A DNA stretch of 64,000 nt from assembly GCF_900116195.1 (NCBI RefSeq), contig NZ_FOZW01000002.1, forward strand, positions 124,001-188,000. The letters are read 5' to 3'. Below are positions 7,786 through 15,058 of this stretch, one piece after another. Position 1 is the stretch's first letter. The number at the start of each line of letters is the position of its first letter. Source of the stretch: Alloyangia pacifica (GTDB lineage: Bacteria; Pseudomonadota; Alphaproteobacteria; Rhodobacterales; Rhodobacteraceae). A model generated the notes under the pieces. It was not told the DNA's origin, made no database searches, and worked only from the letters and a program-made list of their open reading frames with translations. A program made the translations under genes and the position numbers.

Positions 7786-7959
7786 ACTGTAGCGGGGACC
7801 GTTTACAGGGATCGCCAGCCGGTTGGTCCTGTCTACATGACCCACATCAGCGACCCGGCAATGAACTGGATCTGGATCGTTCATGTCGAGCCAGTTTCCC
7901 AAGGGTAGGCCAAGAGCCTCGAAGAACCGCTGGGGGAGGTGCGGCGGCGGGTCGGATGA
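7786..7959 (+). pseudogene. Decayed copy of the 72-aa ORF at 6057
   Basis: In frame from 7786 the sequence reads TVAGT, then VYRDRQPVGPVYMTHI, SDPAMNWIWIVHVEPVSQG, a stop at 7906-7908, and then a tail ending GEVRRRVG with a stop at 7957. It aligns along its length with the intact ORF at 6057-6275 (for example SDPALPWLWLVQVGPVGHGY and EEVRRRIG), with a deletion near the N-terminus, no start codon and one internal stop. It is therefore a non-functional duplicate. Confidence 0.8.
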
Positions 7960-7969
7960 TCCGCCGGGC

Positions 7970-8031
7970 GCGGGTTAGTTGGACTCGCGTCGCATGACCG
8001 TTCCCAGCCCGAACATGCCCTTCGCCTCGAG
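7970..8031 (+). repeat. Degenerate intergenic repeat, copy 1 (15-bp motif plus flank)
   Basis: It begins with GCGGGTTAGTTGGAC (7970-7984). ATGACCGTTCCCAGCCCGAA (7994-8013) resembles 9294-9313, and TGCCCTTCGCCTCGAG (8016-8031) is identical to 10641-10656. It lies between the pseudogene and the collar-domain gene. Confidence 0.6.
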
Positions 8032-8208
8032 ATGCCTCGACCGGTGAAGCGGACCTTCATCGCGAGGCCATTGGGCGACCGAGGAGCGGACAAATTGAAC
8101 TTTCGCTTCGGTTGTGATGTTATGCGCATTTCGTGTGACGATTGCGCAGAATTTCGGTACGCTGCCTCTGCAGTATTTGCGAACAAGAGCAATTTCTGGA
8201 GCGCCGCG

Positions 8209-9135
8209 ATGGAGAACGATGAACGGGAAATCGAAAAAATAGTAGAACTAGAAGTTAGGCGAATCCTAAGCGAAAGCGAGGCAGAACGCGGAAAGGCGAT
8301 ACTTGAGTCGTTGAACTCGCAGAGGGATTTCATGATCGGCAACACTAAGTGGGCTGTGACTGGCTTCTTCGGATTGATCGTTTTATTTGGAGCGATTGGG
8401 ACTTTTCTTTTTGGAACACAGGTAGACACCAAAGTGATTGAATATTTTGTGAATCCCAAAATCGCTAGTGTCATCGATGCGCGTATATTGTCGTCCGGGA
8501 ACGAAGTGGCAAACAGGAAGATCGAGGAACTAAAAATTTCAATCTATACTGAGGCTGATGCTCAAGCCCAGAAATCGATAAGTCTAGTTCGAAATGCAGT
8601 CCGTCAAGAAGCCGATTTGATTATTGATGAAGCGGTAAAGAAATCGATTGTTGAGGCGCAAAGAGAATTCACAAGTGAATCAACTGATGAGATTATCCAA
8701 AGGTTATTCCCTCGCGGCGCGGTCGTTGCTTTTGACCGGGTGGACCTGAACCGCGACATTGGCGAGGCATGCCCAGAAGGCTGGCAGCTATTTGAACCAG
8801 CTGGCGGAAGAATGATCTTAGGCGCTGGAAGGCATCAGAATGCCGACGCCAAAGGCACACCCTTGTCAATTTACCCAGTATATGCAGATAGCCCAGAGCG
8901 TTCTATTGGAGGTTCGGAGACACACACTTTGAACGTCGCCGAAATGCCTAGTCATACCCATCGGATTTCATATGGCGGCGCTGATACCGCCGTAGACATA
9001 GCGGGCCTGAATACGGGTGTTAACTGGGGTATCCGGCGAACAATAAGTTCGGATTCCACGAGCGCAACTGGCGATGGACAGCCACACAACAATATGCCGC
9101 CCTTCATCGCACTATACTTTTGTAAGAAAGGGTAA
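8209..9135 (+). CDS. Membrane-anchored protein with coiled coil and C-terminal phage tail-collar-like domain
   Basis: The 308-aa product has a charged N-terminal helix (1-44), one transmembrane helix at about 48-70, an alpha-helical coiled stalk (75-165), then GAVVAFDR (170) and a tail-collar/short-tail-fibre-like domain: CPEGWQLFEPAGGRMILGAG (188-207), GGSETHTL (234), MPSHTH (246) and HNNMPPFIALYFCKK at the end. The start at 8209 is preferred to 8032 because GGAG lies 8 nt upstream and the longer version runs into repeat sequence. Anchoring a tail-type domain in the host membrane is unusual; it might act at the cell surface in exclusion or adhesion, but no function is known. AT-rich relative to the chromosome. 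Confidence 0.7.
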   Translation: MENDEREIEKIVELEVRRILSESEAERGKAILESLNSQRDFMIGNTKWAVTGFFGLIVLFGAIGTFLFGTQVDTKVIEYFVNPKIASVIDARILSSGNEVANRKIEELKISIYTEADAQAQKSISLVRNAVRQEADLIIDEAVKKSIVEAQREFTSESTDEIIQRLFPRGAVVAFDRVDLNRDIGEACPEGWQLFEPAGGRMILGAGRHQNADAKGTPLSIYPVYADSPERSIGGSETHTLNVAEMPSHTHRISYGGADTAVDIAGLNTGVNWGIRRTISSDSTSATGDGQPHNNMPPFIALYFCKKG

Positions 9136-9490
9136 AGCCGACATTTATGCAAGTGCAGCCTCGGTCAATTTGGGCTCTGAGGCGTCGATCGCCGCGCTCA
9201 GCCCGAACGGCCGCTTCCGAGAAATGAGCCCAACGGAGCGAAGTCCGCTCCCTGCGCTGAACGGTCGCTGCGGGTTTTCTGGACTCGGTTCAAATGACCG
9301 CTCCCAGCCCAAAGCGGTCTACCGTGATAGAAGCAGAGAAGGCTCACTCGCAACCTTTAGCCGTCGGTCACACCCCTGCGAGGCTCCAAGCCGGACACGC
9401 CCCGGAAAGCGGAAAGCCGACGGACGCTGCAGGTGCGACCCAGTGTAGCCCCTCTTTACGAATGTCGTCATTATCAATCTGCATCGGCAC
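9136..9490. other. Intergenic stretch with degenerate repeats, no gene seen
   Basis: This 355-bp gap between the collar-domain gene and the gene at 9491 contains the repeat at 9171-9313. Reading frames here are short and without a credible ribosome-binding site. Confidence 0.6.
9171..9313 (+). repeat. Degenerate intergenic repeat, copy 2 (long form)
   Basis: Bases 9171-9250 align with 12086-12165 (shared blocks TGGGCTC, CGATCGC and CGAGAAATG). The 15-bp motif GCGGGTTTTCTGGAC is at 9270-9284 and ATGACCGCTCCCAGCCCAAA at 9294-9313 matches copy 1. Confidence 0.65.
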
Positions 9491-10342
9491 TCAGAAAATA
9501 AGGGATGTACCCTCGATATGTCTCTGAAAGCTGTAGCAACTGAAATCGGGACTAATCCAACGATCACCTGCAGGGACGAGCCTGCACACTCTTTCACCTC
9601 CCACTCTCAAAAAATTCTCCAGTCGATCAATAAAGGCGGCGTCCTTGGTATCGACCATTCGCAAATAGTATCTGATATCAAGGAGATCACCTTTCCTTGT
9701 GGCGTAGGGTACAATCGCGCCGTCGCAGCTCCCTATGGCTGCTGAGTTTGCAGCAATCTCCAAAAGTGAAAGTGATTGAGGCCAGAATTCTTGGATTTCT
9801 TCTAAAGCCCTTTCTTTGAGATCGCGCCCCCAGATTGTGATCGAGCCTTCGATGATCCGTTCCCAGATAGGTTGACTGGACGCTGGCTCGCCAGACCAAT
9901 ATCTTTCGGCCATCGCCTCCCACCCATCGACAAGGATATTCTTGTCGTCGCGCATCATTGTTATCCAGACTGCATCGAGACGAGAAGACTGGTCGGCAGA
10001 AACTCCGACGTCTGTTAGGTAGTCTGGGTTGAAGTGACCAGACCAGGCGACGTCGTCCCAAACCTGAGCAGCGCTGTCAATGTCGTCGAATACAAATATG
10101 CCTGTTAGTCTCGAGGCCGCGCCAGAAAAGTGCCTTCTCCTAAAATCCTCTAAACGGAATTCAGCTGTGGCTCTCGAGGCGTTTCCGTTCCGAAAAAGAT
10201 TAGAAGTCCCGAAACTTAATGCGCCACGCCGCTCTGATTGTGGAAGGTGCGACGGTGAATAAAAGTTCGAGCGAACCACATTCCATGCGACCATTGGATT
10301 ATCGATCTGTATGTAGACGAAGCCTTCAAAATTCTCGGTCAT
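9491..10342 (-). CDS. Cargo protein of unknown function, weak DUF2441-like resemblance
   Basis: The 283-aa protein has no signal peptide or membrane helix. Residues about 57-95 contain RLEDFRRRHFSGAASRLTGIFVF followed by an Asp-rich helix, which resembles the (E/F)xxRxxxFPxxPSR pattern of DUF2441 proteins; this is a weak match and I do not rely on it. The C-terminal region (VCRLVPAGDRWISPDFSCY) is unfamiliar. The ATG at 10342 has AGGA 5 nt upstream, and composition is lower in GC than chromosomal genes. It stands alone on the minus strand between repeat-bearing gaps, like a self-contained cassette. Function unknown. Confidence 0.6.
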   Translation of the reverse strand: MTENFEGFVYIQIDNPMVAWNVVRSNFYSPSHLPQSERRGALSFGTSNLFRNGNASRATAEFRLEDFRRRHFSGAASRLTGIFVFDDIDSAAQVWDDVAWSGHFNPDYLTDVGVSADQSSRLDAVWITMMRDDKNILVDGWEAMAERYWSGEPASSQPIWERIIEGSITIWGRDLKERALEEIQEFWPQSLSLLEIAANSAAIGSCDGAIVPYATRKGDLLDIRYYLRMVDTKDAAFIDRLENFLRVGGERVCRLVPAGDRWISPDFSCYSFQRHIEGTSLIF

Positions 10343-10885
10343 TTTTTCCTACTTATAATGGCGGACAAAGCTTCGGAGGTAGCTTCCGGGGGCCTCATGG
10401 CACAAAAGTTCGTACCTTCGCTCCTACGCCCTTTAGTATCCCGTTGAGTGATCCGCTTCTCGCGAATGTCAGGTTCATAGGGCTAGGCAACTGCATTGCC
10501 AACGTGCTTGAACGTCCGCAGTCGCCCTGTCGGACCGGGTAAGGTTCCCTCGTCTGCAAATGGGAAGGGTCCGCTTGCTGCGCGTAGCGGACCTCGCGGG
10601 TTTTCTGGACAAGGCCGTTCGGTTGCTTGCACCCCTAAATTGCCCTTCGCCTCGAGCCACAGCGGCCGGCAATGCGGACCTACCCGCCAAGAGCATGGCG
10701 TGATCGCTCAGCGGACTTCGCTGTCGTTCGTCGATGGCGCGAACGACCTTGATGACAAGGCTGAAAGCGGGCTCGCGCCTCAACTGCAAGTTCACATGCG
10801 ATCCCGTTCATGTTACCTGCCATCATAAAAGGAGCGATATCTTTCTAAAAAGACGCAACTGGGAACCAGAAAACGAAAGTAAAAA
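10343..10885. other. Intergenic stretch with degenerate repeats, no gene seen
   Basis: This 543-bp gap separates two divergent cargo genes. It contains the 15-bp motif at 10596-10610 and the 16-bp repeat at 10641-10656. Frames through it have unnatural composition. The 150 bp next to the gene at 10886 are more AT-rich and probably hold its promoter. Confidence 0.55.
10577..10656 (+). repeat. Degenerate intergenic repeat, copy 3
   Basis: It contains GCGGGTTTTCTGGAC (10596-10610), identical to 9270-9284, preceded by a CTGCGC-GCGGACC block like that in copies 2 and 4, and followed by TGCCCTTCGCCTCGAG (10641-10656), identical to copy 1. Confidence 0.6.
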
Positions 10886-12076
10886 ATGTTCGCCTACGTG
10901 GATGAAACCGGTAACACCGGCAAAAACATCTTTGACCCGGATCAGCCTGAATTTTTCACGGCTGCATTGATCACGAAGACGAATTTCGACGTTCTGCATG
11001 GAAGGACGCTCCAGTCGATTTCCATGCGAGCAGGCGTCCCGGCACTGCATGCCTCCGTGGTTGGAATGGGTCCAATCGAGAGTGCTGCGGGCGACATCTT
11101 GAGCCTACTCAAGAAGGTCGATGCCCGCTTCTTTGTATCGCGTGTAGAGAAGCGATACCTACTGGCGACCAAGGTCTACGATGTCTTCTTCGACTCGGGA
11201 GAGAACCCAGCTGCCTCATGGTCAGCGTATAACATCAGACCCCTGAAGATGATCCTTTGCTTCAAGGTTGCGACCTTGATCACTGAGCAGATTGCCCGCG
11301 ACTTCTGGGATATGCTGATGGCGCGTAACGAAAAGACTGCTCGCCAGAAAATTCCCGGTATCTGCGAAGCTCTTTTGGCGCAGGTGCCGACTTTAGCAGA
11401 TGCGCGCTCACGTGAAGTGGTAACAGAGACGCTAACATGGTCTCGCGATCATCCAGAGGCACTCGACATCTTCATCGCCGGACGGCAGGCCAAAAATGGT
11501 CACATGCCCAACATGGTTGCTTTCGCAAATCTCCTCGATGGCTTGGAGGGTTTCTCGAAACGCTGGCGTCGGCCCTTGAAGAAGATTGTCCATGACCGAC
11601 AGTCTCAGTTCGAGGGGTCGCTCGCTGAGTGGCATATGATGTTCTCCAACGCCTCCGATGAGCCGATCCATCGACCCGGCGAAACCATTGTGTTTCAGAA
11701 AGTGGCGGGGTCGACCTTTGAGGTTTCCGCTTCTGACGACAGCGCCGGAATTCAGATCGCTGATTTGGTCTTGTGGTTGTTTCGGCAGCATCTCTCGGGA
11801 AAACGCCTCCCTCCAGCATCGGGGCGGCTCCTAAACTATGTTCTCAAGAAAGGTTACCACAGCGACTTTTCTTTCGACGGAGTCGGTCAGCAGGTGGAAG
11901 AGCAATATAGGCAGATTATGGCGACTGAACTGACGCCCGAGATGGAACAGGTGGCTCAGAAAATGATTGCGGATAACGAACAGCACCGCCGCCGTATGGT
12001 CGCCGCCTATGAAGAGGACGGGTTGATGCCTTACCAGCGGTCCCCATTGAAACTCGCCGGAGAAGGCAAGGACTAA
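10886..12076 (+). CDS. DUF3800 family protein (RNase H-like fold)
   Basis: The 396-aa protein begins MFAYVDETGNTG, the N-terminal Asp motif of DUF3800, with Asp6 and Glu7. Later acidic motifs VHDRQSQF (Asp237) and SASDDSAGIQIADLV (Asp284, Asp285, Asp293) complete the set expected for a metal-dependent RNase H-like active site. DUF3800 genes are common in prophages, genomic islands and defence neighbourhoods; the substrate is not known. It is somewhat longer than usual because of a helical C-terminal extension (about 330-396). Only a weak SD sequence is visible. It stands alone between repeats 3 and 4. Confidence 0.8.
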   Translation: MFAYVDETGNTGKNIFDPDQPEFFTAALITKTNFDVLHGRTLQSISMRAGVPALHASVVGMGPIESAAGDILSLLKKVDARFFVSRVEKRYLLATKVYDVFFDSGENPAASWSAYNIRPLKMILCFKVATLITEQIARDFWDMLMARNEKTARQKIPGICEALLAQVPTLADARSREVVTETLTWSRDHPEALDIFIAGRQAKNGHMPNMVAFANLLDGLEGFSKRWRRPLKKIVHDRQSQFEGSLAEWHMMFSNASDEPIHRPGETIVFQKVAGSTFEVSASDDSAGIQIADLVLWLFRQHLSGKRLPPASGRLLNYVLKKGYHSDFSFDGVGQQVEEQYRQIMATELTPEMEQVAQKMIADNEQHRRRMVAAYEEDGLMPYQRSPLKLAGEGKD

Positions 12077-12085
12077 GGGCTTTTA

Positions 12086-12245
12086 TGGGCTCGGTGCGGC
12101 CGATCGCTGCGCGCCGCCCGAGCGGCAGCTTTCGAGAAATGGTCTCTGCGGAGCCAGGTCCGCTGCTTGCGTCAGGCGGCATTGTGGTGCCGCGGGCGCA
12201 AAGGGCCGCTACCTGCGCTGAGCGGCCCCTGCGGGTTAGTTGGAC
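12086..12245 (+). repeat. Degenerate intergenic repeat, copy 4 (long form)
   Basis: Starting 9 bp after the DUF3800 stop, 12086-12165 aligns with 9171-9250. CTGCGCTGAGCGGCCCCTGC leads into GCGGGTTAGTTGGAC (12231-12245), matching the same order in copy 2. The TTA within the motif is the reverse complement of the stop of the minus-strand gene ending at 12236. Confidence 0.65.
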
Positions 12246-12445
12246 TGGGAGTTTTGGGCGCAGCTCCCGACGCAAACCCAAATGTCGGCGTAGTCCATGG
12301 AGGCCACGACTGCCGCGCCGATGAATACCCACATGGCGGCTTCGCGGACCTTGGCCCACGGGTCGAACTGGTTCGCGGTTTTCCGAAGCTGCTTCGCGAT
12401 GAATGACGCATCGCTGTTGGTGATGTTGAACTGGCAATCAGCCAT
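12236..12445 (-). CDS. Small single-span membrane protein of unknown function
   Basis: The 69-aa product has a polar N-terminus (residues 1-35), a hydrophobic helix at about 37-50 (MWVFIGAAVVASM), and a short tail with two Cys. The ATG at 12445 is chosen because AAAGGCG precedes it; the longer frame to 12532 would overlap the 63-aa gene upstream. It forms a minus-strand pair with that gene, 17 nt apart. No family is recognised. Confidence 0.5.
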   Translation of the reverse strand: MADCQFNITNSDASFIAKQLRKTANQFDPWAKVREAAMWVFIGAAVVASMDYADIWVCVGSCAQNSQSN

Positions 12446-12457
12446 GGCGGGCGCCTT

Positions 12458-12472
12458 TCGGGTTAGCTGGAC
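12458..12472 (+). repeat. 15-bp motif, copy 5
   Basis: TCGGGTTAGCTGGAC matches the consensus with two changes. It spans the stop codon of the 63-aa minus-strand ORF. Confidence 0.5.
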
Positions 12473-12654
12473 CGCTGTTGGTCGGCCCATTTCTGTGGGG
12501 TGTAATCGAGGGCGTGCTCGATTTCCTGCCATTCGCGGCGGTCGCCCTCGGTGAAGTCGCGCGGCGGGGACGCATGAGCCGCCTCAATCGCGCGGATCAG
12601 ATCGTCCCTCTTCTCGTAAAGGTCGCGCCAGATATCCTCTCTCATGGCGGTCAT
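12463..12654 (-). CDS. Small soluble protein of unknown function
   Basis: The 63-aa product is highly charged and helical (MREDIWRDLYEKRDDLIRA, then REWQEIEHALDY). Its size and shape resemble small phage-encoded regulators or antitoxin-like proteins, but no family is recognised. Translation could start at 12654 or at the in-frame ATG at 12645. Its stop lies inside copy 5 of the repeat motif. It is followed by the 69-aa membrane protein gene, so the two may be co-transcribed. Confidence 0.5.
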   Translation of the reverse strand: MTAMREDIWRDLYEKRDDLIRAIEAAHASPPRDFTEGDRREWQEIEHALDYTPQKWADQQRSS

Positions 12655-12664
12655 AGTGCCTCCT

Positions 12665-12679
12665 GCGGGTTTTCTGGAA
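12665..12679 (+). repeat. 15-bp motif, copy 6
   Basis: GCGGGTTTTCTGGAA differs from copies 2 and 3 at the last base only. It lies 10 bp upstream of the 63-aa minus-strand gene. Confidence 0.5.
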
Positions 12680-12837
12680 CAGTTGGCGCAGATCGCTTCA
12701 ACCGTGCCAATAAGTACACACCTTCCGCGGTTGGTAGGTTGCGTGTTGCGGGTGGCGGCTGGGAGTGCGTAGGTAGCCAGGGTGTTTCGATTTTGAGGCG
12801 AAGTTTGCCGAGCTCTCAGTAAGGGTGTTGTAGCGTG

Positions 12838-13569
12838 ATGGACAAATATGTACTCGGCGGAAATCTTGATGCCGACATTCTATTTAATTGGGCCCCCTGG
12901 GGAGAGCTGGTGGAGACCCAAGCTGAATTATTCGACGTTGCGATACTGAAGGAAATTTCAGATCGACTCCAAATGGAGTTTCACAGAGGACATGCCCCTG
13001 GAAGAGACATGCCGGAAATTCCTCGCAATGCTTGGTCTACTAAACTGCTGGATCGTTACTCCCATAAGACCATTGGCTATGATCTGCCGTGCTTGCTCTC
13101 AGCGGCGCGCCCCTCGCGTGGGCGGATCATGCTGTGTGCTCAAGATCCGAAGCGGGACGGCTCGGAGAGCAAGCTCACAGTCGGGACATTCTTTGGCATC
13201 GATAGCGACTACCACCGTGTGCGCCGGCATTGGGGCATGATGTGGCAGCTCATAAGACGCTGCGTTCTGGCTGGGTATGATGTTTGGGTGACGGATGCGA
13301 TCAAGGTGTACGCAGGAACAAACGTCTTGCGCCGTGATCCTGAGCTCCGGGCGCTTTGTTTCTCAGTTATCCGAAAAGAGGTAAACGCTTTCAGGCCTGA
13401 TAGAATTCTCGCGATCGGCAATGACGCGAGAGATGCTTTGCAGGCTGCAGATATCTCCTCCCCTGTTACCCATGTCGTTCACCCGACAGCTCGCGGTTTG
13501 AAAGGACCTTTAAGTGAACGTTTGGAGCTCTACTGGGGAGCGCTGGGTGGTTCTGAGCTAGTCAGCTAA
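12838..13569 (+). CDS. Uracil-DNA-glycosylase-superfamily-like protein
   Basis: The 243-aa protein has a UDG-like order of motifs in its C-terminal two thirds: IMLCAQDPKRDG (97-108, matching the GQDPYxxxG water-activating loop with Asp103), VWVTDAIK (149-156), DRILAIGNDARDAL (188-201) and THVVHPTARG (211-220, matching the HPSPL-type leucine loop). The first 85 residues are family-specific. It could excise uracil or another base, or be an inactive relative used in defence. ATG at 12838 is used; GTG at 12835 is an alternative. It is alone on the plus strand within the repeat-bearing cargo zone. Confidence 0.62.
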   Translation: MDKYVLGGNLDADILFNWAPWGELVETQAELFDVAILKEISDRLQMEFHRGHAPGRDMPEIPRNAWSTKLLDRYSHKTIGYDLPCLLSAARPSRGRIMLCAQDPKRDGSESKLTVGTFFGIDSDYHRVRRHWGMMWQLIRRCVLAGYDVWVTDAIKVYAGTNVLRRDPELRALCFSVIRKEVNAFRPDRILAIGNDARDALQAADISSPVTHVVHPTARGLKGPLSERLELYWGALGGSELVS

Positions 13570-13579
13570 TTGCGTGCAG

Positions 13580-13594
13580 TCGGGTTAGTTGGAT
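13580..13594 (+). repeat. 15-bp motif, copy 7
   Basis: TCGGGTTAGTTGGAT lies between the UDG-like stop and the convergent 73-aa gene, and spans the stop of the latter. Confidence 0.5.
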
Positions 13595-13806
13595 TGATCG
13601 CCCGGGGTGCCTGCATCGGCGGCCCATTTCTTTTCGAGCCGGTCCATGATCTCGGCGGAGCGCGCGGCGCTCTCGTCCAGAAACTGCCCGGCGCGAGTGA
13701 GAGCTGCTTCATATGTCGGGCCGGTAAACCACATCGGGAACCCGTGCAGCTTGGCCTGATACTCGCCGTCCTTCTTCGTGATCGTCACCGTTTCGCGCTG
13801 CGCCAT
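13585..13806 (-). CDS. Small protein of unknown function (HicB-like short domain possible)
   Basis: The 73-aa product begins MAQRETVTITKKDGEYQAKL and continues with a FPMWFTGPTYEAALTRAGQF segment. A beta hairpin followed by a helix with EAALTRA is reminiscent of HicB-type half-RNase-H domains, where the corresponding motif is followed by EAL-NA, but the match is weak. No HicA partner is adjacent. ATG at 13806 is preceded by GGGGGAACC. It is convergent with the UDG-like gene and divergent from the resolvase-like gene. Function unknown. Confidence 0.5.
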   Translation of the reverse strand: MAQRETVTITKKDGEYQAKLHGFPMWFTGPTYEAALTRAGQFLDESAARSAEIMDRLEKKWAADAGTPGDQSN

Positions 13807-13886
13807 GGTTCCCCCGTTTCACGTTGCAATAACTTAATAGGGTAATATAGTGGCGCAAAGCTGAAACCGAACGAAGGCGGGTAAGT

Positions 13887-14312
13887 TTGTCCATTATCTG
13901 GGGATACATCCTTGAGGCTCCGGGGCGTCCGCCGCTGGCAAAGCAGCGCGAAGTCATGCGCGCCCTGGGCGTGGATATGAGCGAGTTCGGCACCTGCTGG
14001 CACGACAAGATCACGAAGGGCTCGACGCGCCCGCGTTCGCAGCTCACCGGGCGGAATGACCTGCTGTTGGCGGTCATGGAAGGCGACAAGGTAGTGATCG
14101 CCGCGCCGCTATGCCTTGGGCTTTCTGAGAGGGACGCCGCGTGGCTCCTTGCCGAGCTGGCCGAGCGCAAGGTGGAGGTGACGGTCAACGGCGACCTCGA
14201 CACCATCAAGCCGGGCGACGATCATTCGGACATGCTGCGCCGCGTGGCGAGCGCTCACAACGTCCATCATGTGCGGGTGGCGAAGGCCAAGGCCCGCGCG
14301 AAGTCCAAGTAG
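13887..14312 (+). CDS. Resolvase-like (serine recombinase N-terminal fold) protein lacking the catalytic serine
   Basis: The 141-aa protein follows the layout of a serine-recombinase N-terminal domain: a first strand WGYILEAPGRPPLAKQREVM (residues 5-24) where the Tyr-Ala-Arg-Val-Ser of active enzymes would lie, then DLLLAVMEGDKVVIAAPLCLGLSER (58-82), equivalent to the region GD-vVv-lDRLgRs, and LAERKVEVTV (91-100). The nucleophilic Ser and the usual Arg residues are absent, and there is no DNA-binding zinc ribbon. It is thus probably an inactive or repurposed relative, of a kind seen in phage cargo. The start is TTG with AGGCGGG upstream. Its stop is 12 nt before the next gene. Confidence 0.55.
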   Translation: MSIIWGYILEAPGRPPLAKQREVMRALGVDMSEFGTCWHDKITKGSTRPRSQLTGRNDLLLAVMEGDKVVIAAPLCLGLSERDAAWLLAELAERKVEVTVNGDLDTIKPGDDHSDMLRRVASAHNVHHVRVAKAKARAKSK

Positions 14313-14324
14313 GAGTGGGAAAGA

Positions 14325-14753
14325 ATGTCCGAGGACGAAACCTACGTCGAAATCTTCAAGCATATGAATGAGAAGGTGATCGACACAGCGAACTTATTTC
14401 TGCGCAGCGCGATCTTGATCAACGGCGGTGCTGCGGTCGCAGTGCTCGGTTTCGTTGCTTCAATCGCGAAGGCTGACAAAGCCTACTCGGAGGCCATCGT
14501 CGGCGTCGCGGATGCTATATCCTACTTCGCACTCGGCGCGGTCGCTGGGGTTCTCGGTATCGCCATTGCATACCTCACAAACTATGCCGCCCTTGCAACA
14601 CTGAACCAGAGGGGCGGGACACGCGAGAAGTTCTTTGGGAACGTAAAGCGGTTTGTCCATCTCTTTGCTCTGGTGGTTGCCGCGTCCACGGTCGCTTTCT
14701 TCTTGCTGGGAGTGTTTGAGGTGAAGTCCGCCATCACGAGCGGGCTCGTCTGA
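14325..14753 (+). CDS. Integral membrane protein of unknown function with three predicted helices
   Basis: The 142-aa protein has an N-terminal amphipathic segment (1-28) and hydrophobic helices at about 29-48, 65-88 and 112-130. The middle segment is Gly/Ala-rich (FALGAVAGVLGIAIAYLTNY). I recognise no family. AGGAGTGGGAAAGA precedes the ATG. It begins 12 nt after the resolvase-like gene and ends 7 nt before the secreted-protein gene, so 13887-15577 looks like one operon of four genes. Confidence 0.6.
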   Translation: MSEDETYVEIFKHMNEKVIDTANLFLRSAILINGGAAVAVLGFVASIAKADKAYSEAIVGVADAISYFALGAVAGVLGIAIAYLTNYAALATLNQRGGTREKFFGNVKRFVHLFALVVAASTVAFFLLGVFEVKSAITSGLV

Positions 14754-14760
14754 GAAAGGA

Positions 14761-15039
14761 GTGTGCGTGCGTCTTTTAAGTGTTCTGGCTTTCTGCCTGA
14801 CTATCGCTGGGTCGATTTCGGCCCAGACAGTTGATGATCTCGCAGACTACGTCGCAGGCATGCCGCGTGGCATGCTCGGTATCCCGGCGTACTGGTTAGA
14901 GATGGAAAGTGCAGTTGGCTGGGAGAGAATGATTTTGGTGATCGGCTACGCCAACAATCAAAGCATCTGTTCAATGCTGGAAGGCATGGCGAGGGAAAGC
15001 AGCCCCGGCCGACGCTTCAAGTGCTCGGAAGCCAACTGA
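14761..15039 (+). CDS. Small secreted protein with signal peptide, function unknown
   Basis: The 92-aa product has a typical signal peptide (RLLSVLAFCLTIAGSISAQ, cleavage expected after Ala near residue 21). The mature part is about 70 residues with two Cys (in SICSML and FKCSEAN) that could form a disulfide. The start is GTG at 14761, directly preceded by GAAAGGA; a second GTG two codons on is possible. Periplasmic location is inferred. It sits between a membrane protein gene and the HEPN-like gene in the same apparent operon. Confidence 0.55.
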   Translation: MCVRLLSVLAFCLTIAGSISAQTVDDLADYVAGMPRGMLGIPAYWLEMESAVGWERMILVIGYANNQSICSMLEGMARESSPGRRFKCSEAN

Positions 15040-15058
15040 TCCAGAAAAGGAGCGGGAA

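Noticed and set aside
7970-13594. Integron attC sites as the explanation of the 15-bp motif
   Set aside because: The GTT-containing core does not satisfy GTTRRRY, there is no paired inverse core at the expected spacing, and no integron integrase is in the window.
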